Shown: positions 13,440-13,474 of the stretch, piece by piece | Layout: every line of letters starts with the position of its first letter | Position numbering within the stretch: the first letter of the stretch is position 1 | Source of the DNA: Verrucomicrobia bacterium UBA1731 | GTDB lineage: Bacteria; Verrucomicrobiota; Kiritimatiellia; RFP12; UBA1067 | Direction of reading: 5' to 3' | Length of the DNA: 13,474 bases | NCBI GenBank assembly: GCA_002317575.1 | Contig: DCIH01000060.1 | Location: 1 to 13,474 of the forward strand | Translations under genes and position numbers: made by a program | The notes under the pieces: generated by a model | Told to the model about the DNA's origin: nothing | What the model saw: only the letters and a program-made list of their open reading frames with translations | Databases searched by the model: none

Positions 13440-13474
13440 TCCTGATAGTGGTGCCGCGCGAATCTGCGGCGTGC

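Noticed and set aside
1..13474. CRISPR array, tRNA or rRNA genes
   Set aside because: No regularly spaced short repeats and no cloverleaf or ribosomal signature were seen. The repeats here are far apart and separated by genes.

Overview
The window is GC-rich bacterial DNA dominated by secreted or envelope-anchored carbohydrate-active proteins. Every sizeable gene I accept lies on the + strand. The mix suggests a polysaccharide-degrading member of the Verrucomicrobiota/Kiritimatiellae/Lentisphaerae group, perhaps from an animal gut. The gene types are GH127-type arabinofuranosidase, tandem carbohydrate esterase, a GH43 remnant, LamG plus DUF4091/GH123-like protein, lipoproteins with SPII signals, and a Bacteroides-like SGNH hydrolase. 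That placement is inferred from gene content; no rRNA or phylogenetic marker is present.

Region 1 (1-3365) is an accessory stretch. Three unrelated single genes follow one another: an SGNH hydrolase lipoprotein (499-1179), an uncharacterised protein (about 1389-1952) and a Fic-family AMPylase-like protein with a C-terminal winged helix (2282-3265). They are separated by copies of one dispersed repeat, all in the same orientation. The most complete copy (2077-2270) has a core with a GC-rich hairpin, then an extended -10 promoter (TGGTATACT), then a conserved leader. The genes here look less GC-biased at third codon positions than those downstream, so the stretch looks like a modular, repeat-bounded acquisition zone.

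Region 2 (3366-7707) is a probable arabinose-glycan operon. It starts with a promoter overlapped by a perfectly dyad-symmetric LacI/GalR-type operator (TGCAAACGGTTTCA) and a strongly structured leader. A secreted GH127-like beta-L-arabinofuranosidase (3587-5593), a secreted esterase with two complete alpha/beta-hydrolase domains (5619-7376) and a GH43 gene reduced to its signal peptide and C-terminal end (7379-7707) follow. Together these would strip arabinose and ester decorations from plant polysaccharide outside the cytoplasm.

Region 3 (7708-7923) is a junction. It holds a minus-strand ribbon-helix-helix-like remnant, a truncated copy of the repeat, a hairpin and a promoter.

Region 4 (7924-13334) is a compact operon of three exported proteins. 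They are a LamG plus DUF4091/GH123-like protein (818 aa), a lipoprotein with a possible CBM9/DOMON-like fold (377 aa) and a helical-repeat protein with a charged coiled coil (597 aa). Gaps are 1 and 25 bp, so the three probably work together on a glycan at the cell surface. A highly structured 3' region (13370-13439) closes the window.
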